A stretch of 64,000 nucleotides of DNA from DATBHW01 sp035307385 (GTDB lineage: Bacteria; Chloroflexota; Ktedonobacteria; Ktedonobacterales; DATBGS01), in NCBI GenBank assembly GCA_035307385.1, contig DATGID010000062.1:186001-250000 (forward strand). The letters run 5' to 3'. The notes below the pieces were generated by a model that made no database searches, was not told the DNA's origin, and was given only the letters and a program-made list of their open reading frames with translations. Every line of letters begins with the position of its first letter. The stretch's first letter is position 1. Positions 42,990-51,349 of the stretch are shown in pieces. The translations under genes and the position numbers were made by a program.

Positions 42990-43075
42990 TTCTCCTCCGG
43001 AGAAATTGGTAGCTGAAAGACGACGCGCTTCAGCTATGAGAGGCCATTCGAGCGCGAGAGGGTAGGACAACAGCA

Positions 43076-44449
43076 GTGCACGTCATCCAACAACCCCGAC
43101 GCTTCCGGCGTCGGGGATGGATTGTCCTGGCAGCATTTTTATTGGCCGTGGTGCTGGTCGTGTCGGTGGGAGCCGCCGTCACCAGCCTCCACGCCCAGGG
43201 ACAACCCCATTATCAATCAGCGGTGGGCACACCCGTCTATCTACCCACCCCAACACCCACACCGAAGAGTTCACACGCCAACGCGGGAGCATCGCTGCCC
43301 TCACCTATTATTGGGCAACCGAGCGCCAGCGCTCCGCCAATCATACCGGCCAATACGGGGATACTCTATGCCGATGCGGCAGGCATTTATCTGCTGACCA
43401 GCGGTATGGCCGCGCCTGAAAAGCTCAACACGCCCGGCTATACTTCGCTGGTTCCTCCGGTGCTGACCAGCGGCGGCAAACTGCTCTATGCCGGGTCGGC
43501 TGGCCTCTATCTGCTGGATGTGTTCCATACCAGTAACGCAACTCCCCTGCAAATCGCCAGCATCGACCCACAGAAGCAAATCATTGCTTCGATGGCAATG
43601 AGCGCTGATGGGCAGCAGGTCTTCTGGAGCGTCGAGCCACATAACGGCATCGGCACCATTACGCTCTATCAGGCCACACTAACCCCAGCGGGGGTAAGCA
43701 CGCCGACGCTGCTCTATTCACAGCCGACGAACAACTGCCCGTGCTACATGGTCTTTGGGTTGGCAGAGGCAGGCGCGGGCAAAACCAGCAAGTTGCTGCT
43801 GACCGATAATCTGGGCACGCCCGCCGACCAGGGGACCGGCCTGTGGGCCTTTGACCAGGTTCAGCAGCAGGTGGGGGCACAGGTGCTGGCCGAAGACCAG
43901 GGAGAAGACCCGCTGGTGCTTTCGGCAGATCATACCTTGCTGGCCTACGCCCCAACTACCGGAGAAGTCCCCGAACCGACGGACGGCAGCGTCCCATCTC
44001 AAGTGGGAAGCCAGCCGTTCGGAAACAGCATGGCAATTGTCAGCGCGGCAAGCAGCGGCTCGGCCAAACCTGTTACCATCGTTTCTCCCCAGACCAACGT
44101 CCGCAGCTTCTCGGCGTACCACTGGATTACCACGCCAACCTTTTCACCCGATAACCAATCGATTGCCTACATCCAGTTTTCTTCAGACGATACCGGCCCG
44201 TATGACCGGCACAGTTCGCTCTATGTAGCTTCCACCAAAGGCGGCGCACCAAAGGTCGTGGCGAACTTCAGCGCGCAGTTGGTGGAACTGGGAAGCTGGC
44301 TCGACAGCCACACCCTCTTGCTGTATGCCGATAAGGGCATTTATGCGCTCGACACCCAGACGGCGGCTATCTCGCTGTTGTCTGTCGTCCAGAACTACAG
44401 CCGCATGGTGGGAGTAGTCGCGTTGCCCAGCGATATGTCGGGCGCTTAG
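43076..44449 (+). CDS. Secreted or anchored protein with beta-propeller-like repeats
   Basis: 457 residues. Signal-anchor: basic PRRFRRRGW then hydrophobic helix (15-38). A Thr/Pro-rich linker (about 55-90, PTPTPTPKSS) leads to a domain with PD40/WD40-like blades: ADAAGIYLLTSGMAAPEKLN, IASMAMSADGQQVFWSVE, DPLVLSADHTLLAYAP, TPTFSPDNQSIAYIQFSS. Likely an extracytoplasmic scaffold or sensor. GTG start with AGAGGGTAGGA upstream. A good promoter precedes it. It overlaps the convergent tlyA stop codon by four bases. Confidence 0.75.
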   Translation: MHVIQQPRRFRRRGWIVLAAFLLAVVLVVSVGAAVTSLHAQGQPHYQSAVGTPVYLPTPTPTPKSSHANAGASLPSPIIGQPSASAPPIIPANTGILYADAAGIYLLTSGMAAPEKLNTPGYTSLVPPVLTSGGKLLYAGSAGLYLLDVFHTSNATPLQIASIDPQKQIIASMAMSADGQQVFWSVEPHNGIGTITLYQATLTPAGVSTPTLLYSQPTNNCPCYMVFGLAEAGAGKTSKLLLTDNLGTPADQGTGLWAFDQVQQQVGAQVLAEDQGEDPLVLSADHTLLAYAPTTGEVPEPTDGSVPSQVGSQPFGNSMAIVSAASSGSAKPVTIVSPQTNVRSFSAYHWITTPTFSPDNQSIAYIQFSSDDTGPYDRHSSLYVASTKGGAPKVVANFSAQLVELGSWLDSHTLLLYADKGIYALDTQTAAISLLSVVQNYSRMVGVVALPSDMSGA

Positions 44450-45282
44450 TCGCCCGACGCCCCAGGCGGCTGTGTTTCTTGCCCGATGATCCGCTCAATC
44501 GCGGTCTCATCCACGCCTGGGCCAGTCCCCGGCTGCTTTGCCAGCCAGAGCAAATACTCGCGGTTGCCATCCCGTCCGGTGATTGGCGAGGCAACCAGGC
44601 CCAGCGGGAACAGCGGCGGATTGTGGGCACGCACCCAGCCAATCAGCGTCAGCAGCACGCGGCGGCGCACCTGCGGGTCGCTGATGACGCCCGCGCCGCG
44701 ATCAGCTTCGGCCTTGCCCGCCTCAAACTGTGGCTTCACCAATGCCACCATCCAGGCGTCAGGCGTCGTCAACGCGGCCACGCGGGGCAGCACCTGCCGC
44801 AGCGAAATAAACGAGACATCGATGACGGCGCACTGCGCCGCTTCGGGCAACTGCTCCAAATAGCGAATATTCGTGCGCTCCATCACGACGACGCGCGCGT
44901 CGTTGCGCAGCGCCCAGGCAAGCTGCCCTTGGCCGACATCGACCGCGTAAACCTGGCGCGCGCCGCGCTGAAGCAAGACATCCGTAAAGCCGCCAGTGGA
45001 CGCGCCCACATCCAGGCAGAGCAGACCAGCCGGACTGAGGCCAAAGGCATCCAGCGCCCGCTCCAGCTTGAGGCCGCCCCGACTGGCATAGCGCAGTTCC
45101 CCTCGGCTATCGCGCACCTCACACGGCGCATCTTCGGCCACCAGCGCGCCCGCTTTATCGACCACGCGCCCACCCATCGTCACCTGGCCCGCCATAATCA
45201 GCGCTCTGGCGCGCTCGCGGCTGGGAGCCAGCCCGCGCTTCACCAGCAATTGATCGAGGCGTTCTTTTTTGCTTGCCGCCAT
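44446..45282 (-). CDS. tlyA: TlyA family rRNA 2'-O-methyltransferase
   Basis: 278 residues. N-terminal S4 RNA-binding domain (RLDQLLVKRGLAPSRERARALIMAGQVTMGG), then an FtsJ-like methyltransferase: SAM-binding CLDVGASTGGFTDVLLQRGA, VYAVDVGQGQLAW, DVSFISLR, LVKPQFE and the K-D-K-E type residues. Mycobacterial TlyA methylates 16S C1409 and 23S C1920 and determines capreomycin sensitivity. ATG 45282 was chosen because AAAGGAGG lies seven bases upstream. The name hemolysin often attached to it is historical. Confidence 0.94.
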   Translation of the reverse strand: MAASKKERLDQLLVKRGLAPSRERARALIMAGQVTMGGRVVDKAGALVAEDAPCEVRDSRGELRYASRGGLKLERALDAFGLSPAGLLCLDVGASTGGFTDVLLQRGARQVYAVDVGQGQLAWALRNDARVVVMERTNIRYLEQLPEAAQCAVIDVSFISLRQVLPRVAALTTPDAWMVALVKPQFEAGKAEADRGAGVISDPQVRRRVLLTLIGWVRAHNPPLFPLGLVASPITGRDGNREYLLWLAKQPGTGPGVDETAIERIIGQETQPPGASGD

Positions 45283-45344
45283 GGCATACCTCCTTTCTTC
45301 AGAGTAGCACATGTTTCAACCATGCAAACACAGGCCAGGCGTAC

Positions 45345-45465
45345 CCGCTTGTAGCGCCGCCGTCCCTGGCGGCTAACCGCTGGAATGCCACCACCGCAGG
45401 CTTCAGTGTCCAACGTTTGTGTTGGCGAAGCGTCTTGCCGCCAGGGACAGCGGCGCTACAAGCGG
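45345..45465. repeat. MITE-like element with 29-base terminal inverted repeats
   Basis: Left arm 45345-45373 and right arm 45437-45465 are reverse complements with a single mismatch; each arm begins CCGCTTGTAGCGCCGC. The 63-base interior codes for nothing. No clear target-site duplication is visible. It could be a small non-autonomous transposon or a regulatory hairpin. Confidence 0.65.
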
Positions 45466-45484
45466 AAGACACGGCGGATTCCTC

Positions 45485-45513
45485 TTGACCAGCTCTATCA
45501 GGCTAGCTATACT
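45485..45513 (+). promoter_or_regulatory. Sigma70-like promoter of the benzoate-CoA ligase operon
   Basis: TTGACC (45485-45490), 17-base spacer, TATACT (45508-45513). It begins 20 bases after the inverted-repeat element, and its -10 box runs into a nine-base tandem repeat. Confidence 0.65.
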
Positions 45514-45537
45514 CTCTACAGTCTCTACACTCTCTAC
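45511..45537 (+). repeat. Three tandem nine-base repeats at the transcription start
   Basis: ACTCTCTAC, AGTCTCTAC, ACTCTCTAC directly in tandem, overlapping the end of the -10 box and the predicted start site. Possible operator or phase-variable tract. Confidence 0.5.
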
Positions 45538-45585
45538 GGTTCCTCCATGTAAGAGCGTTCGCCGTCGAATTGAGGAGGTCATCCC

Positions 45586-47178
45586 ATGAGCGTTTCCATC
45601 AACGTCCCTCAAATCGTGCTTCCAGACACGTATAATGCAGCCTCCACCTTCTTAGACCGCAACGTCGAAGAAGGGCACGGCGAGCGCATCGCCGTCTATT
45701 ACGAAGACCAGCAGTGGACCTATCACCAGATGCAGGCGTTGGCAAACCGCGTTGGCAACGGCCTGCGCGGCCTCGGCATCGAGATGGAGCAGCGCGTGGC
45801 TTTGCTGCTGCTCGATTCGCCCCGGCTGGCCGCCGCGTTTTTGGGGGCGATCAAGCTCGGCGCAGTGCCTATCCCTATCAACACCTCGCTGCGTCCAGCC
45901 GATTACGTCTATATCCTCAACGACAGCCGCGCAAAGGTGCTCGTCATCGATGCCGCGCTCTGGCCGCAGATTGCGGGCATCCAGAGCCAGCTTCAATACG
46001 TGCGCCAGGTCGTTGTCGTGGGGCGCGATACACTGGACGCTGATCAGAGATCAGCAGGCTTGCTTGATTTCGAGGAGTGGATTGCCGACGCCTCCGACGC
46101 GCTGGCCGCCGCGCCCACCAGCAAAGATGACGCCGCCTTCTGGCTCTACAGTTCCGGCAGCACCGGCTTTCCCAAGGGCTGCGTACACCTCCAGCATGAT
46201 ATGCTTGTCTGCACCGAACTCTACGCCCGCCCGTTCCTCAACATCAGCCAAGACGACATCACCTTTTCCGGGGCCAAGCTCTATTTTGCCTATGGCCTGG
46301 GCAACAACCTCTATTTCCCCTTTGCCGAAGGCGCTGCCGCCGTCTATTATCCGGGCCGCCCCATTGGCGAAGACCTCTTCAAAGTCATTGACCGCTACCA
46401 CCCAACCATCTTTTACGCCGTGCCGACGCAGTATGCCTCTATGCTCGCCATCCCCGACGCGGAAAAGCGCTTCAACTGCTCATCGCTGCGCGTCTGCGTC
46501 TCCGCTGGGGAGCCGCTGCCCGCCGAACTGTATCGGCGCTGGAAAGAGCGCTTTGGCGTGGAGATTCTCGATGGCATCGGCAGCACCGAAATCTGCCACA
46601 TTTTCATCTCCAATCGCCAGGGCGAGGTGCGCCCCGGCAGTTCGGGTAAAGTCGTGCCAGGCTACGAGGCCAGGATTGTCGACGAGCAGGGCCAGATGGT
46701 TCCTCAGGGCGACATCGGCAACCTGCTGATTAAAGGCGACAGCACCTGCGCCTACTACTGGAACAAGCACGAAAAGACGAAACAGACTATTCAGGGCGAA
46801 TGGATTCAGACCGGCGACAAATATTACCAGGACGAAGAGGGCTATTTGTGGTATGCTGGCCGGTCAGATGATATGCTAAAGGTGGGCGGGCAGTGGGTCT
46901 CGCCAATCGAAGTCGAATCGGCCCTGATTATGCATCCTGCTGTTCTGGAGGCCGCCGTGGTGGGCCACGCCGACGCCGATGGACTCATCAAGCCCAAAGC
47001 CTACGTCGTGCTTCAGCCGAGACAGACGGCCAGCGATGCTCTGATCGATGAGTTGAAAGCGTTCGTAAAAGATCGGCTGGCGGCCTTCAAGTATCCGCGC
47101 TGGATTGAATGCGTGGCCGAACTGCCCAAGACAGCCACCGGCAAGATTCAGCGCTACAAACTGCGCGAACAGGCATAG
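45586..47178 (+). CDS. Benzoate-CoA ligase family acyl-CoA synthetase
   Basis: 530 residues of the AMP-forming adenylating family. P-loop FWLYSSGSTGFPKGCVHLQHD, A5 DGIGSTEICHIFISN, and A8 WIQTGDKYYQDEEGYLWYAGRSDDMLKVGGQWVSP are intact, ending with LPKTATGKIQRYKL whose Lys is the catalytic and acetylation-target residue. The HIFISN and NTSL context resembles benzoate-CoA ligase subfamilies, so an aromatic acid is the likely substrate. ATG after GAGGAGG. First gene of a five-gene run with GNAT, crotonase and CoA-transferase. The product would be an aryl- or acyl-CoA. Confidence 0.88.
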   Translation: MSVSINVPQIVLPDTYNAASTFLDRNVEEGHGERIAVYYEDQQWTYHQMQALANRVGNGLRGLGIEMEQRVALLLLDSPRLAAAFLGAIKLGAVPIPINTSLRPADYVYILNDSRAKVLVIDAALWPQIAGIQSQLQYVRQVVVVGRDTLDADQRSAGLLDFEEWIADASDALAAAPTSKDDAAFWLYSSGSTGFPKGCVHLQHDMLVCTELYARPFLNISQDDITFSGAKLYFAYGLGNNLYFPFAEGAAAVYYPGRPIGEDLFKVIDRYHPTIFYAVPTQYASMLAIPDAEKRFNCSSLRVCVSAGEPLPAELYRRWKERFGVEILDGIGSTEICHIFISNRQGEVRPGSSGKVVPGYEARIVDEQGQMVPQGDIGNLLIKGDSTCAYYWNKHEKTKQTIQGEWIQTGDKYYQDEEGYLWYAGRSDDMLKVGGQWVSPIEVESALIMHPAVLEAAVVGHADADGLIKPKAYVVLQPRQTASDALIDELKAFVKDRLAAFKYPRWIECVAELPKTATGKIQRYKLREQA

Positions 47179-47194
47179 AGAGCAAGGCAACACC

Positions 47195-48016
47195 GTGATA
47201 AATCAGGTGCGAGCGTTTGATGCCGTCGAAGCCAACTGGTGCGCGGCCTGGCTCACGCTGGGCATGCTGGACATGCCGCCGCGCTCGTTGGCGGAAGACA
47301 CCAGCGAATGGGTGCGCGTCGTCACGCCGGAGGGGCCAGAACTGCTGCTCAACAACATCCTGCGCTTTCATCCTGATGGGCCGGTCACGCCCCAGGCGGT
47401 GGAGCACGCCATCGCGCCCTATCGCAAATATCACCTGCCCTTTCAGTGGTGGCTGACGCCCAACGGCAACCCTCCTGGCCTGGCAGCCGAACTGCGGCGG
47501 CTAGGTATGTACCCATGGGGCAACGCCACCGCCATGGCCTTATCATTGGATGGCTGGGAGCCTCCGGCACGAGTGCGCCAGCATCGCAGCGTCAGGGTGC
47601 GACGCTTGCCAATGGAGGACGAGGAGGGCCGCTGGCGCGCACTCAATGTGATCTGCACTGTGTTTGATGTTCCGCGCGTCCACATGGCCCGCTGGTGCAG
47701 CATCAACCCCTGCTTTCGTATGTATCTGGCGGAACTGGACGGTCAGCCCGCCGCCGCTATGGCCCTCTTGCCCCAGGGCGAGATCGCCGGTTTATATCAT
47801 GTGGCAACCCTGAGCGCCTATCGGCGGCAGGGCATCGCCGCGCGCATGATCGTGCAGGGATTGCAAGAGGCGCAAGGGGATGGCGCGCACATTGCTGTCT
47901 TGACCGCCACGCCAGAAGGCGAACATCTCTATGAGATGCTCGGATACGAAGCTTGCGGCGTCATTGAACAATGGATGCCTGGCGGCTCTCTGCTTTCTAA
48001 GCTCTATTATGGATAA
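47195..48016 (+). CDS. GNAT family N-acetyltransferase
   Basis: 273 residues. The C-terminal GNAT domain (about 160-270) has the acetyl-CoA loop YRRQGIAARMIVQGLQEA preceded by the strand LYHVATLSA. The N-terminal half (1-150) looks like a degenerate second GNAT-like domain (HLPFQWWLTPNGNPPGLAAEL). GTG start with AAGG upstream, 16 bases after the acyl-CoA ligase stop. Its position beside an acyl-CoA ligase with the acetylatable Lys motif suggests it may modify that enzyme; this is inferred, not seen. It overlaps the next gene by eight bases. Confidence 0.85.
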   Translation: MINQVRAFDAVEANWCAAWLTLGMLDMPPRSLAEDTSEWVRVVTPEGPELLLNNILRFHPDGPVTPQAVEHAIAPYRKYHLPFQWWLTPNGNPPGLAAELRRLGMYPWGNATAMALSLDGWEPPARVRQHRSVRVRRLPMEDEEGRWRALNVICTVFDVPRVHMARWCSINPCFRMYLAELDGQPAAAMALLPQGEIAGLYHVATLSAYRRQGIAARMIVQGLQEAQGDGAHIAVLTATPEGEHLYEMLGYEACGVIEQWMPGGSLLSKLYYG

Positions 48017-48863
48017 GGACGGCACAACACAGCCCATGAGCACCCCACCCGAACAGACCACCCCGGTTTCCGGCGCGCAGACCACGCCCGCCACTCCGCT
48101 GGCCGCTCATCGGGTCAGCCTGCAAGAAGCGGGGCACACGGCGCGCATCAGCATCAATCCGCCGCTGGACGTTGGCACGCTGGCCGAACTGGCGCACCTG
48201 CTCGACGCCTGGAACGCGCCGTCTGGCCTGAAGGCGGTGGTGCTGGACCTCACCGCCTGCGGCAGCAGCCCAAGCGCTGGCAGCCCCGATGGCACGGCCA
48301 GCAAGGGGCTGCTGGAGAACCGCCAGGGGCGCGTGCGCGAACGCGCGCTGACGGTGGCGCAAGAGCGCGTCCTGGCAGCGTTGCAGCGTCTCCAAGCGCC
48401 GATTCTGGGCATCGCTGCGGGCATCGTTCCGTCGCTGGGCTGCATCTTGCTTTCGGCGTGTGATTTGCTGCTGGCGGCTGAAGATGCCTGCTTTGTGCGC
48501 GAAGGCGGGGCAGGGCTTGCCTATCATGCCGCGCCAGCGCGCATGGGAACTACCGGCGCTCTTCCCGAACGCATCAGCGCCCACCAGGCGTATCGCCAGG
48601 GACTGATAAGCTGGCTGGCCCCAGCCGGACAACTGGCCGCCGAAACTGACCGCGGGCTGGCGCTGCTGCTGGATAAAAGCGCTGTGGCCCTGGCGCTGAC
48701 CAAGCGTGCCTTCCTGCTGGGGATAACCCAGCCGAAAGAGCCAGGGCAGGCGCTGGCAAAGATCGGCGAGCTTTATCTGCATGAACTGATGGCAACCGCC
48801 GATGCCCTGGAAGGTCTGAACGCCTTCCTGGAAAAACGCTCTCCCAGGTGGAAAGAAGCATGA
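48009..48863 (+). CDS. Atypical crotonase (enoyl-CoA hydratase/isomerase) family protein
   Basis: 284 residues. A disordered Thr/Pro-rich N-terminus (1-40) precedes a crotonase fold: VVLDLTACGSSPSAGSPDG in the first oxyanion region, then APILGIAAGIVPSLGCILLSACDLLLAAEDACF. The usual second-hole GGG is replaced by PSLGC, and the common catalytic Glu residues are not obvious. MATADALEGLNAFLEKRSPRW at the C-terminus matches the crotonase tail. Start ATG 48009 overlaps the GNAT stop; ATG 48036 is possible. It may have a changed reaction such as a hydrolase, or a structural role, next to the CoA-transferase. Confidence 0.75.
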   Translation: MDKDGTTQPMSTPPEQTTPVSGAQTTPATPLAAHRVSLQEAGHTARISINPPLDVGTLAELAHLLDAWNAPSGLKAVVLDLTACGSSPSAGSPDGTASKGLLENRQGRVRERALTVAQERVLAALQRLQAPILGIAAGIVPSLGCILLSACDLLLAAEDACFVREGGAGLAYHAAPARMGTTGALPERISAHQAYRQGLISWLAPAGQLAAETDRGLALLLDKSAVALALTKRAFLLGITQPKEPGQALAKIGELYLHELMATADALEGLNAFLEKRSPRWKEA

Positions 48864-49780
48864 CAGGTAACAAGCTGATGTCCTTGCGCGAGGCGATTGA
48901 ACGCTTCGTGCCCGATGGCGCTTCGGTAGCGTTGGGGCTGGCGCTGGAGGCGCTTATCCCTTTTGCCGCCGGGCACGAGATCATGCGCCAGCGGCGGCGC
49001 GATCTGACCCTGATTGGCCCCATTTCCGATATGCTCTTCGATCAGATGATCGGCGCGGGCTGTGTGCGCAAAGTGCAGGCGGCCTGGGTGGGTAACGTCA
49101 GCGAAGGGCTGGCGCATAACTACCGGCGCGCCGTCGAGCAAGACATTCCGCACCCGCTCATCGTCGAAGAACATAGCAATTTCAGCATCGCGCTCAGTCT
49201 GCTGGCGGCTGGCCTGGGCGCGCCCTATCTGCCAACAAAAACCTTGCTGGGCAGCGATATCCCGCGCCAGAATCCCACCTTCCGCCAGGGAACTGACCCC
49301 TGGAGCGGCGACCCGCTGCTGCTGGTGCCAGCCATCCGGCCCGACATCGCGGTTCTGCACGCGCAGCGTGCCGACGCCGAAGGCAACGCGCACATCTGGG
49401 GCAGCCTGGGCATCTGCGAAGAAGCCGCAATGGCTGCCCAGGGCATTATTCTGGTGGCTGAGGAGATCGTCTCGCGCGAAACGATTCTGAGCGACCCCAA
49501 TCGCGTGCTGACGCCAGCGGTCAAGGTGCTGGCCGTCGTCCACGAGCCAGGAGGAGCGCACCCCGCGCCCGTGCAAGGCTATTATAACCGCGACCACGCC
49601 GCCTTCCGCGAATATCACACCCAGACGCGCAGTGTGGAAGGCTTCGAGCAGTGGCTGGCGGAATGGGTGACGGGCGTTGCCAATCGCCAGGAATATCTGG
49701 CGCATCTTGGCGCAGAGCGCTGGAACGGCCAGGCCGTCAAAACCCATCGCTACGCCGCGCCCACCGATTACGGCTACTGA
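48860..49780 (+). CDS. CoA-transferase subunit A (glutaconate/IpdA type)
   Basis: 306 residues of the class I CoA-transferase alpha family: SLREAIERFVPDGASVALGLALEA, LTLIGPISDMLFDQMIGAGCVRKVQAAWVG, and EEHSNFSIALSLLAAGLGAPYLP. The initial GxGG-type CoA-binding motif is changed to ALGLALEAL. It partners with the next gene. Related pairs act in glutaconate fermentation or, as IpdAB, in steroid ring hydrolysis. ATG 48860 overlaps the crotonase stop (ATGA). Substrate unknown. Confidence 0.88.
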   Translation: MTGNKLMSLREAIERFVPDGASVALGLALEALIPFAAGHEIMRQRRRDLTLIGPISDMLFDQMIGAGCVRKVQAAWVGNVSEGLAHNYRRAVEQDIPHPLIVEEHSNFSIALSLLAAGLGAPYLPTKTLLGSDIPRQNPTFRQGTDPWSGDPLLLVPAIRPDIAVLHAQRADAEGNAHIWGSLGICEEAAMAAQGIILVAEEIVSRETILSDPNRVLTPAVKVLAVVHEPGGAHPAPVQGYYNRDHAAFREYHTQTRSVEGFEQWLAEWVTGVANRQEYLAHLGAERWNGQAVKTHRYAAPTDYGY

Positions 49781-49804
49781 GCCACCAACAGAGGAGCCGC
49801 TGCC

Positions 49805-50566
49805 ATGCCTGACTATACGCCCCAGGAATTGATGGTTGTCTGTGCCGCCCGCGAGATTCACGAGGGCGAGGTGGTTTTTGTTGGCATGCGCCTGCCCTTG
49901 CTGGCGTTCGCGCTGGCAAAGCGCACCCATGCCCCCGGCGCCATCGGTCTCTTTGAAAACGGCCTGATGCGCGACAGCCCCTCCACCGAACTGCTCTATA
50001 CCATGGGCGACGCGCCCAATATCCTGGGCGCGCAGTGGGCCACGCGCATGCTCAACGTCATGGGCCTGCTGGCACAAGGGCGCGCCAATCTTGGCTTCAT
50101 CGGCGGCGCGGAAATAGACCGCTTCGGCAATCTGAACACCTCGCGCATCGGCGATTGGCAGCATCCCACCGTCAAGTTGCCCGGCAGCGGCGGCGGGGCC
50201 GACATTGCCTCCCTGGCAGGACGGCTCGCGGTGATTCTGGCGCACGACAAGCGCCGTTTCCGCGAGCGCGTGGATTTTGTCACCAGCGCGGGCAATGGCG
50301 AAGGCGGCACCTGGCGCAAGCGGGTTGGCTTGCCGCGCGGCAGACCCAGCGCCGTCATCACGACGCTTGGCGTGCTGGGCTTTGACGCCGAAACCGGGGA
50401 AGCGTTTTTGCGCTCCTACCACCCCTTCACCAGCGCCGAAGAAGTACAAGACAACACCGGCTGGCCGCTGCACCTTGCGCCTGATCTCGCGCCTACGCCA
50501 GCCCCCACTGCCGATGAACTGCGCATCATCCGCGAATGCGACCCGCAGGGCTTCTGGACCCGCTAG
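49805..50566 (+). CDS. CoA-transferase subunit B (glutaconate/IpdB type)
   Basis: 253 residues of the beta family: PQELMVVCAAREIHEGEVVFVG, then IGLFENGLMRDSPSTELLYT where the Glu of FENG is the candidate catalytic residue, GFIGGAEIDRFGNLNTSRIGDW, and PGSGGGADIASLAGRLAVILAHDKRRFRE. ATG with GAGGAG seven bases upstream, 24 bases after subunit A. Operon ends with a 25-base perfect hairpin. Together with subunit A, it moves CoA between carboxylic acids or hydrolyses a ring; which one is not clear. Confidence 0.9.
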   Translation: MPDYTPQELMVVCAAREIHEGEVVFVGMRLPLLAFALAKRTHAPGAIGLFENGLMRDSPSTELLYTMGDAPNILGAQWATRMLNVMGLLAQGRANLGFIGGAEIDRFGNLNTSRIGDWQHPTVKLPGSGGGADIASLAGRLAVILAHDKRRFRERVDFVTSAGNGEGGTWRKRVGLPRGRPSAVITTLGVLGFDAETGEAFLRSYHPFTSAEEVQDNTGWPLHLAPDLAPTPAPTADELRIIRECDPQGFWTR

Positions 50567-50585
50567 CAGAAAAGCGGCGAAAAGG

Positions 50586-50641
50586 CAAGACAAAGTGAGG
50601 AGAGAAGCGCTTTTACGCGCTTCTCTCCTCACTTTGTCTTG
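50586..50641. terminator. Perfect 25-base-stem hairpin between convergent genes
   Basis: Arms 50586-50610 and 50617-50641 with loop TTTTAC. It ends the CoA-transferase operon (plus) and the PT-rich gene (minus). A short T-run occurs only on the minus strand. Confidence 0.65.
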
Positions 50642-50659
50642 AAGCGTCAAGCGGGAGGC

Positions 50660-51349
50660 TTAGCGCCCACGCGCGCGACGAATGCGCGCGGCAGCGGCAA
50701 AGCCACCGGCAATGAAGACCAGCGAGAGCAAAGCAACCATAATCAGCGCCAGCATCCCACCGTTCTGAATGCCGCTTTGTGGGCCGCTGCCTGGACCACC
50801 GCCGGTTCCTGGCGGGCTGCACGGCACACCGCTGGTCGGCGTTCCGTTACACGGCGGCAGCGTAGGCGTGGGCGTACTGCCTGGAGTCCCGCCATTGGAA
50901 GACTGTGTCGGCGTCGGTGAAGGTGCTGGAGGCGTTGTTGGCGTCGGCGTCGGCGGCACAGGGGTCGGCGACGGGGTTGGCGAGGGATTGGGCGCCGAAG
51001 TTGGTGTCGGCGTCGGATTGGGTGCTGATGACGTTGGCGTCGGCGAGGGATTGGGCGCCGAAGTTGGTGTCGGGGTTGGCGATGGGTTCACCACCTGAGT
51101 GGGCGTCGGCGCTGGTGCTGCTGCCGTTGGCGTCGGCGTGGGCGAACCCAACAGGTTGATATTCGCTCCCGCGGTAGCAGTAGCATTCACACTGACAGTC
51201 TGCCCAGGAGTGTTACCCGCCACAGCCACCAGCGCAAAACAGCATGCGAGCAGCAGACCGGCCACAATGATAAAGATAATGGCAAGATTGCGTACCCCAC
51301 CCTGACTCCCAAAAAAACTGGCTATATTCCTACAAAGCTGCCTTATCAT
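50660..51349 (-). CDS. Membrane protein with Pro/Thr-rich repeat linker
   Basis: 229 residues. N-terminal hydrophobic helix (about 22-46, LAIIFIIVAGLLLACCFALVAVAG), then about 130 residues of PSPTPTPT-type repeats. A C-terminal hydrophobic helix (about 195-218) and RRIRRARGR complete an LPxTG-like architecture without the LPxTG. Probably spans the cell wall. ATG 51349 follows GGAGG. The repeat DNA contains two identical 32-base stretches. Function unknown. Confidence 0.65.
   Translation of the reverse strand: MIRQLCRNIASFFGSQGGVRNLAIIFIIVAGLLLACCFALVAVAGNTPGQTVSVNATATAGANINLLGSPTPTPTAAAPAPTPTQVVNPSPTPTPTSAPNPSPTPTSSAPNPTPTPTSAPNPSPTPSPTPVPPTPTPTTPPAPSPTPTQSSNGGTPGSTPTPTLPPCNGTPTSGVPCSPPGTGGGPGSGPQSGIQNGGMLALIMVALLSLVFIAGGFAAAARIRRARGR
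50979..51073. repeat. Direct repeat inside the PT-rich gene
   Basis: An identical 32-base unit beginning GGCGAGGGATTGGGCGCCGA occurs at 50979-51010 and 51042-51073, 63 bases apart (21 codons). This suggests length change by slippage or unequal exchange. Confidence 0.7.

Larger units (their letters stand above)
45283..45585. other. Intergenic region with MITE-like repeat and operon promoter
   Basis: 303 bases between tlyA and the benzoate-CoA ligase gene: an inverted repeat element (45345-45465), a promoter (45485-45513) and three nine-base repeats (45511-45537). No gene. Confidence 0.7.

Noticed and set aside
43201..43300. CRISPR-like or tandem repeats in the PTPTPT-coding region
   Set aside because: Only low-complexity codon repeats for Pro/Thr; no spacer-repeat pattern. 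No CRISPR array was seen anywhere in the window.
48773..50650. 625-codon minus-strand frame across the CoA-transferase genes
   Set aside because: Antisense to well-supported genes, no domain, no plausible start; high-GC shadow frame.
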